From the NCBI GenBank assembly GCA_041946755.1, contig JBHGBB010000011.1, positions 1-38,203 on the forward strand: 38,203 bases of DNA. The letters are read 5' to 3'. Under the pieces are notes generated by a model, which did not search any database, had not been told where the DNA came from, and saw only the letters and a program-made list of their open reading frames with translations. The stretch comes from JBHGBB01 sp041946755. Lineage in GTDB: Bacteria > UBP4 > UBA4092 > JAOAEQ01. Shown here piece after piece: positions 33,104 through 38,203 of this stretch (its first letter is position 1; each line of letters starts with the position of its first letter). The translations under genes were made by a program, and so were the position numbers.

Positions 33104-33625
33104 ATGAAAATTTCGAAATATCGGGCTGGATTCACTTTAATCGAGTTAGCTGTCGTTCTGATCATTATCGGAGTGCTAATGATATTCAGTGTGCCTTATT
33201 TTGGTGGATTTGCCAACCGGACTAAACTTGATAGCGAATCGCGAACTTGGACAGCATATGCGAATTATGCCCGATCGCAAGCGGTAATGCAAGGATTCAA
33301 TTATCGATTAACCTGCGATCTTGACCAGCAGAGTTATTGGATAACCTACGAAAATATATCTACGGGAGTTGCAGGACAATATGTATCTCCTGCAGATGTC
33401 TGGGGACAATCAGTCTCAATCGATTCCAGTCTCCGGATTGCCTCGATTCAAATCGACCAAAATACGCCGCAAGAATCGGGAGTGGTAGTGATTCCTTTTA
33501 GCCCGCGGGGAACCACCAACGACGTTATGGTAATGTTTCAGAATAATGATAATGAACAACGACAGGTAACGCTAACCGGCATCACCGGGTTAGCAAGAAT
33601 CCTGTCTACCGACACAACCTCATGA
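33104..33625 (+). CDS. gspH: Minor pseudopilin GspH
   Basis: This 173-aa pseudopilin begins at the ATG at 33104. An earlier TTG at 33071 is in frame but lies within gspG. The prepilin motif is YRAG-FTLIELAVV followed by a hydrophobic helix. The rest is a beta-rich globular domain ending with VIPFSPRGTTNDVMVMF, which is typical of GspH. It overlaps gspI by four bases (ATGA). Confidence 0.88.
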   Translation: MKISKYRAGFTLIELAVVLIIIGVLMIFSVPYFGGFANRTKLDSESRTWTAYANYARSQAVMQGFNYRLTCDLDQQSYWITYENISTGVAGQYVSPADVWGQSVSIDSSLRIASIQIDQNTPQESGVVVIPFSPRGTTNDVMVMFQNNDNEQRQVTLTGITGLARILSTDTTS

Positions 33626-34008
33626 TAAATTCGAAATTGCAATCTGGATTTACGTTATTAGAAGTTATTGTCGCTATGGTGATTGTAGTAATCGGATTGA
33701 TTTTGATCTCGCAAACCTTTTCCACCGGATTACGCGCAGTGCGGGTGTCGGATAAAGCGACTGTTGCCCGATTCCTGGCAGAACAGAAATTAACCGAATT
33801 GGAATTAGAGGATTTTTCGACTTTACAATCTACCTCCGGAGATTTTGGGACTGATTACCCGGAGTTTACCTGGCAGGAAGAAGTAGCAACAACTAATTTA
33901 GATAATTTACTACAAGTTAATCTGACTATTTCCTGGACTGAAGATAATGCTACTAGAACTTTATTAATCTCAAAACTTATTGCCAATCACGGGACGGCTA
34001 CCTCATGA
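33622..34008 (+). CDS. gspI: Minor pseudopilin GspI
   Basis: This 128-aa protein has the prepilin signal LQSG-FTLLEVIVAM and a body of normal GspI length (EQKLTELELEDF, then a DNLLQVNLTISW strand). GspI is the core of the I-J-K tip complex. Both neighbours overlap it by ATGA, so translation is coupled. Confidence 0.88.
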   Translation: MINSKLQSGFTLLEVIVAMVIVVIGLILISQTFSTGLRAVRVSDKATVARFLAEQKLTELELEDFSTLQSTSGDFGTDYPEFTWQEEVATTNLDNLLQVNLTISWTEDNATRTLLISKLIANHGTATS

Positions 34009-34634
34009 GATTACGGATTGATTATAAAGGATTTACTTTAATCGAATTATTGCTGGCAATAACCATCACGGTTATTCTCGGCAGTGCTATCTATGAAACT
34101 TTAGCGGTTGGTTTAAATGCCAAGAAAAAAGGAAATTTCATTGCAGATAAAAACCAAATGGCACGATCGATACTTGATACTATGCGAAATGATTTATTTA
34201 CCGCTAGTGTTTCGAGTACTACTCCCAGCTGGCAATTTACCGCAACGACTTATTCGAGCGGAAGTATCTATCAGGATTCGCTCCAATTTTATGTAACTAA
34301 TCAGCCGGTGGATTGGACTGTTTCCGGTACTTCTGATGAAGCGATTATTAAATATGCTATCGATACCGTGCCGAACACTACTACGATCGGATTATTGCGA
34401 ACGGTTAATCGTCATGTTACCGATCCGGATTCGACCGATCTAAATTATCAATTGATTTCAACTGAGGTTAAAAGTTTACATTTTCAGTATTCGAACGATA
34501 CTGCCTGGGTTACCGAATGGACTGATGCCACGATACTTCCGAAAGCAGTATCGATAACCATTGCGATGCCGGACCCGGAGCTAAGCGATAAACTTAATTG
34601 GTTTACCACTTCAATCCGGTTACCCAAAACGTAA
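34005..34634 (+). CDS. gspJ: Minor pseudopilin GspJ
   Basis: This 209-aa pseudopilin has a leader ending YKG-FTLIELLLAI. Its C-terminal domain contains the LLRTVNRHV and STEVKSLHFQY strands seen in GspJ/PulJ. It starts at an ATGA overlap with gspI and its stop overlaps the proposed gspK start (TAATG). Confidence 0.88.
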   Translation: MRLRIDYKGFTLIELLLAITITVILGSAIYETLAVGLNAKKKGNFIADKNQMARSILDTMRNDLFTASVSSTTPSWQFTATTYSSGSIYQDSLQFYVTNQPVDWTVSGTSDEAIIKYAIDTVPNTTTIGLLRTVNRHVTDPDSTDLNYQLISTEVKSLHFQYSNDTAWVTEWTDATILPKAVSITIAMPDPELSDKLNWFTTSIRLPKT

Positions 34635-35968
34635 TGCTTATGATTGATTTGGTATCGTTACATTGGATGAATAAAGATCAGGAGAATAATCAAGGAATAA
34701 TCCTGGTGATCGTTTTATGGGTCTTAGTAATTTTAACGGTTATGGCATTATCCTTCAGTCATTCGATGGTGGTCGAATATCGGATTTCAGCGAATGGTAT
34801 TGATAAACTAAAAACGATGGAACTCGCGAAATCGGGAATAGAACGGGCGATTGCTGAAGTTTCGCAGGATTCTACTGAAATCGGAACCTTAACTAGTCGA
34901 TGGCGAGTTAACACCGACGGATTCCAGAATATTACTTTAGGCGAAGGGACTTATACTTTATTTTATCCCGATTTAAGTAGTTCTGATGCCAAACAAGGAT
35001 ATGGTTTAGTAGATGAAAACTCTAAACTGAATCTTAATTCCGCTACGAAAGAAATGATTATGCGATTACCTAACGCCGATGAGATTATGGCCGATTCCAT
35101 TATCGACTGGCGGTCCGCGACAGCAAAAGCTTCGACCTACGGTGCGAAAGATGAATATTATACGCAATTAACTCCGCCATATAAGTGCAAGAACGGACCG
35201 TTTGATACTCTGGAAGAAGTGTTATTAGTCAAAGGAATAACACCGCAAATCTTTTATGGTGAAGATGCGAATTTGAACGGTATCTTAGACCAGAATGAAA
35301 ATGATGGCGATGCTAGTTTCCCTCCGGATAACGGTGATGGCCAACTTGACCGAGGGTGGTATCCTTATATAACCATTTATTCATATGACGTCAATGCTGC
35401 ACTGGACGGTTCTAGACGAATCAATATCAATCAAGCATCATCATCTCAATTACGACAATTAACTCAATATGGATTATCGAATTCCGATATTTCGAATATT
35501 ATCAGTTATCGCCGAAGAAATAATAATCAGTTTAGAAGTCTTGGTGATTTGCTGAATGTAACGGGTATTACCAATCAAAAGTTTGGTGCGATATCGGATT
35601 ACATTACCATGAATAATAACGAAAAGTTAACCGGTTTGATTAATTTTAATACCGCGCCAAAAGATGTTATGGAGTTATTACCCGGGATGACACCTGATCT
35701 TGCTGATAAAGTTATCGAAACCCGGAATGGAACTACCGGGGCATTTAAAAATCTGGGTGATATTGCTGAAGCGATCGGAACCGCCTCGTTTCAGCAATTA
35801 AGTGATTATGTTACGGTACGGTCAACGCAGTTTACGATACAGTCCGTCGGCAAATTAACCTCGATTAATCGGGGATATACCCGATTAGTAGCGGTTATCG
35901 ATCGCGGTACATCACCGATCAGGATACTCTATTATCGGGATATCTCCGATTTAGGTCAAGGAAGCTAA
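34634..35968 (+). CDS. gspK: Minor pseudopilin GspK, tip of the pseudopilus
   Basis: From the ATG at 34634 (TAATG overlap with gspJ) it has 444 aa. An ATG at 34667 gives a shorter leader and is also possible. The N-terminal hydrophobic helix lacks the usual Glu at +5 (GIILVIVLWVLV), as GspK proteins do. The large domain shows LNLNSATKEMIMRLP, DSIIDWRSA and GPFDTLEEVLLVKGIT. An insert with DANLNGILDQNENDGD and DNGDGQLDRG looks like paired calcium-binding loops. Two helix-hairpin-helix segments follow (ININQASSSQLRQL and NFNTAPKDVMELLPGM). GspK caps the pseudopilus with GspI and GspJ. Confidence 0.88.
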   Translation: MLMIDLVSLHWMNKDQENNQGIILVIVLWVLVILTVMALSFSHSMVVEYRISANGIDKLKTMELAKSGIERAIAEVSQDSTEIGTLTSRWRVNTDGFQNITLGEGTYTLFYPDLSSSDAKQGYGLVDENSKLNLNSATKEMIMRLPNADEIMADSIIDWRSATAKASTYGAKDEYYTQLTPPYKCKNGPFDTLEEVLLVKGITPQIFYGEDANLNGILDQNENDGDASFPPDNGDGQLDRGWYPYITIYSYDVNAALDGSRRININQASSSQLRQLTQYGLSNSDISNIISYRRRNNNQFRSLGDLLNVTGITNQKFGAISDYITMNNNEKLTGLINFNTAPKDVMELLPGMTPDLADKVIETRNGTTGAFKNLGDIAEAIGTASFQQLSDYVTVRSTQFTIQSVGKLTSINRGYTRLVAVIDRGTSPIRILYYRDISDLGQGS

Positions 35969-35981
35969 ATTTAAAATAAAA

Positions 35982-36003
35982 GGTCAGAAGTCAGAAATCA
36001 GAG
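35982..36003. repeat. Low-complexity AGTCAGA tract between gspK and gspL
   Basis: Three near-copies of a 7-bp word (GTCAGAA, GTCAGAA, ATCAGAG) lie in the gap. The rest of the gap has GGATTTCGATATTCGGATTTGAAT, also low in complexity. It ends about 40 bases before the next ATG. No promoter is clear. Confidence 0.65.
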
Positions 36004-36041
36004 TTATTTGGTTAATTTTGGATTTCGATATTCGGATTTGA

Positions 36042-37595
36042 ATGATTATTATGGATACTCTCAATAAACCTTTACATCATGTGGTTGGATTGGATATCGG
36101 TTCCTATTCTTTGAAATTAGTTGAAGCGCAGTTTGAAAACAACCGGATTGCAATCGACCGGATACTGGTAATCCCATTTCCTGAAAATGTCGATCGGTCG
36201 AACTCGGAGTCATTAGGAAAATGGCTAGCTGGAGTTTGGAAAACAAATAATATTAGGACCAGGACCGTACGGCTTACTATCCCAAGATCGGAAGTTTTAA
36301 CGACTGAACTCAATCTACCGCTAGGCAGCGATTCCGAAACGATAAAAATGCTCGAACTGCAGGTAGAACGTGATCTACCGGTCCCTATAGATTCGGTTTA
36401 TTCCGATTATTTCATCTTATCAAAAACCGAGTTGGGTGACCAAAAGATTCTGGTAGTTTCAGCGAAAAAAGAATTAATCGAGTTTTATCGGAATACTATC
36501 AAACAAGCAAAATTACATCTCGACCGAATAGAGTTGAGTTCGCTATCATTAAACCGAACCATCCAATATGAAAATCCGCAATTTAATTCCTGGATCGCAG
36601 TCAATCTCGGTTATTCAATGTTGGAATTAATGATTGTTGAAAATAAGCAGGTACTGTTTTCCCGGAGCGCTTCGTTTGGAATAAAAGCCATCGCTGATTC
36701 TCAAGCTAATATCGATATCGAATCACCACAGCAATTGCAGTCACTGAATGTCCAAGATCCAGCAGTCACGAATTGGTTTAATCAACTGGTATTCGAATTA
36801 AAACGAAGTATGGAATCATATACGTTAGAATCCAATAGCCCGATTCCGAAACAATTAATTTTATATGGCGGAGGCAGTTGTTTAGCTGGATTACTACAAT
36901 CGTTACCGAAGAAACTCGGGATTGAGGTGCACTGTCTCAATACTCGGTTACTGGAAAACGGAATCGCCAACAATGGCTATGAGGTAATGCAGCAACAAAC
37001 GGTAAACAGAAACGCGCTTATTGCAGCAGCTGCAATCGGATTGGTTTTACCGGTTGAAACTTCTGAACAATCCTGCAATTTAAACAAACCACGTTTGTTT
37101 TCAGTCACTCAGTTCAAAATTCCGATCCAGTTCAAACAAATAAGTATTGGAATCGGATTGATTATCGCCCTGATTATTATTCTCCTGGGTGTTTTATACC
37201 AGAAGCAACGGCATCTGGCTAAATTGCAAACGGAATATACCATATATCGCCCTTTAATGATGCAATCGGAACAGATGAATATCAATATGAATGCGATTCG
37301 TACTTGGAAACAAGAGTCGACCAGTACTCTGGAAATATTGCGCGCGATATCAAATTTATGGCCAGATGATGCATATCTCCAGGTCATGACCTATGACCGG
37401 ACTAAAGATATCACTATTTCCGGATTAGCCAGTTCGAATCAGACGGTATCGAAATTGTTGAATCAATTAAATGATTCTCATCAATTTAGCGGGATAAAAT
37501 TATCGTATAGCCGAGTCTCTAAACGCAATCCTACCTATCCGGTAGAATTCGGGTTATCGATGAAATATATGAAGCAATTGGAAGTCCGAAAGTAA
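36042..37595 (+). CDS. gspL: GspL-like PilM-PilN fusion of the type II secretion platform
   Basis: This 517-aa protein has an N-terminal PilM/GspL actin-like domain (about 12-345, with VGLDIGSYSLKLVEA and LILYGGGSCLAGLLQ) and then one transmembrane helix (about 366-388). A coiled-coil stretch and a C-terminal PilN-type domain (about 430-517, with TISGLASSNQTVSKLLNQLN) follow. This is the GspL plan: cytoplasmic contact with GspE and a periplasmic ferredoxin-like domain pairing with GspM. An ATG at 36051 (MDTLNK) may be the true start. No ribosome site is evident for either. It follows gspK by 73 bases. Confidence 0.85.
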   Translation: MIIMDTLNKPLHHVVGLDIGSYSLKLVEAQFENNRIAIDRILVIPFPENVDRSNSESLGKWLAGVWKTNNIRTRTVRLTIPRSEVLTTELNLPLGSDSETIKMLELQVERDLPVPIDSVYSDYFILSKTELGDQKILVVSAKKELIEFYRNTIKQAKLHLDRIELSSLSLNRTIQYENPQFNSWIAVNLGYSMLELMIVENKQVLFSRSASFGIKAIADSQANIDIESPQQLQSLNVQDPAVTNWFNQLVFELKRSMESYTLESNSPIPKQLILYGGGSCLAGLLQSLPKKLGIEVHCLNTRLLENGIANNGYEVMQQQTVNRNALIAAAAIGLVLPVETSEQSCNLNKPRLFSVTQFKIPIQFKQISIGIGLIIALIIILLGVLYQKQRHLAKLQTEYTIYRPLMMQSEQMNINMNAIRTWKQESTSTLEILRAISNLWPDDAYLQVMTYDRTKDITISGLASSNQTVSKLLNQLNDSHQFSGIKLSYSRVSKRNPTYPVEFGLSMKYMKQLEVRK

Positions 37596-37632
37596 TTACC
37601 TTAAAAAAGAGGAGTTTTGATCGAAGATATTT

Positions 37633-38190
37633 ATGCTCAACCTATCTGCTCGAGAAAAAAAATGGGTCATTTTTATGGTGGTATTTATTTCAGTGATAGT
37701 CATCTATCGTTTTTTTCTCATACCTTTTATCGACCAATGGAATTCGACCACCAGACAAATCCAGATTATGGAAACCCGGTTAAAACAAGCCAAATTGCTT
37801 AAAGCGAATCCGTTATTGGCTGTATATACCCAAGAAACGATCCAGAATCAGACTGCAGCAGTAGCGAATTTGCTGGAAAATCTGGAATCCTGGTCAGTAG
37901 ATGCCGGATTAACAATGACTTCAGTTAGACCGGGTCCGGTACAGAAACGGGGTAATTATACCGAACTGAATTATGAAGTCGATGTCACCGGTGATTTGAC
38001 CACCCTCTGCCGATTTATCGATAAAATCGAGCAGCCGGGGGTCATCGCACGACTTAATAAAATCCGGATCGCTAAGCCTAAAGATATTTTAAAAGATATG
38101 ACGGCAAGTCTAACGATTTCCACCTTAAGTATACCGGAAGCAACACCGACAAAGAAAACCGGAGGTGTTAATGTTAATAATGAATTATAA
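37633..38190 (+). CDS. gspM: Type II secretion protein GspM-like (PilO-like)
   Basis: This 185-aa bitopic membrane protein has a short cytoplasmic start (LSAREKKW, typical of GspM), a transmembrane helix (about 11-31), a coiled-coil linker (35-75) and a PilO/GspM-type ferredoxin-like domain (about 80-170, with YEVDVTGDLTTLCRFIDKIE). It would pair with the GspL-like protein. GAGGAG lies about 18 nt upstream, so the spacing is long. The gene overlaps the beginning of the next one. Confidence 0.87.
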   Translation: MLNLSAREKKWVIFMVVFISVIVIYRFFLIPFIDQWNSTTRQIQIMETRLKQAKLLKANPLLAVYTQETIQNQTAAVANLLENLESWSVDAGLTMTSVRPGPVQKRGNYTELNYEVDVTGDLTTLCRFIDKIEQPGVIARLNKIRIAKPKDILKDMTASLTISTLSIPEATPTKKTGGVNVNNEL

Positions 38191-38203
38191 CAAAGTAAAT
38201 GTT
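38171..38203 (+). CDS. Start of a further gene, cut by the window edge
   Basis: An open frame of 11 codons (MLIMNYNKVNV) begins at 38171 and runs off the window. GGAGGTG (38161-38167) lies 3 nt before the ATG and 12 nt before the second ATG at 38180. It overlaps the end of gspM by 20 bases, a usual arrangement in this cluster. By context it is probably another secretion gene, but the product cannot be told. Confidence 0.6.
   Translation, partial: MLIMNYNKVNV

Noticed and set aside
1..38203. The whole window as archaeal
   Set aside because: A complete T2SS pseudopilin set, an ECF sigma/anti-sigma pair and sigma-70 promoters are bacterial. Only the first gene looks archaeal.
1..38203. tRNA or rRNA genes
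   Set aside because: I scanned the intergenic stretches by eye for cloverleaf and TTCGA-type arms and saw none. A tRNAscan run would be needed to exclude them firmly.

Overview
The window reads as a stretch of a Gram-negative (diderm), probably anaerobic and uncultured bacterium of moderate GC. The evidence is a type II secretion cluster, an ECF sigma factor with its zinc-finger anti-sigma factor, near-consensus sigma-70 promoters and many secreted proteins with signal peptides. I cannot name the phylum from sequence alone. One gene does not fit: the PKD-domain surface protein at the left edge (150-1427, minus) has a PGF-CTERM-like tail, sequon-rich linkers and AGA arginine codons typical of methanogenic archaea. 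It is either a horizontally acquired gene or a chimeric join.

Layout. (1) 1-7285, minus: the archaeal-type surface protein, a secreted GH57 enzyme with a CBM25-like module, and a secreted GH13 alpha-amylase. A 14-bp LacI-type operator sits just downstream of a sigma-70 promoter both ahead of the GH57 gene and ahead of the surface-protein gene. (2) 7404-10516, minus: a class III nucleotidyl cyclase-like/FHA protein and a PknB-type Ser/Thr kinase, driven by a consensus promoter. (3) 10687-22747, plus: a catabolic cluster starting at a divergent consensus promoter. It holds a GNAT-like protein, a thiolase-fold protein without the nucleophilic cysteine, a DUF35 Zn-ribbon/OB protein, DUF2877, FdrA, DUF1116, a cyclase-family metal hydrolase and a three-subunit molybdenum hydroxylase (M-S-L). 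FdrA/DUF1116/DUF2877 match the E. coli allFGH trio assigned to oxamate (oxalurate) carbamoyltransfer, so a pathway for N-heterocycles or ureides is likely. (4) 22953-26612: a large secreted FG-GAP/VCBS beta-propeller protein with two related C-terminal modules. (5) 27240-29604: an ECF sigma, anti-sigma and Spy/CpxP-like envelope-stress operon with a textbook ECF promoter. (6) 29674-38203: type II secretion genes gspE-F-G-H-I-J-K-L-M and the first codons of a further gene.

How it fits together. The T2SS is the natural export route for the secreted amylases and the propeller protein. The ECF operon would watch the envelope load, and the cyclase/FHA/kinase pair is a signalling module of unknown input. 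The XDH, cyclase and FdrA-type genes would hydroxylate a ring, open it and recover carbamoyl phosphate, but no carbamate kinase is present in the window.

Two large intergenic islands (15693-16494 and 26613-27349) are packed with perfect or near-perfect hairpins and share an identical 29-bp palindrome. Short low-complexity tandem tracts also sit just before several start codons.
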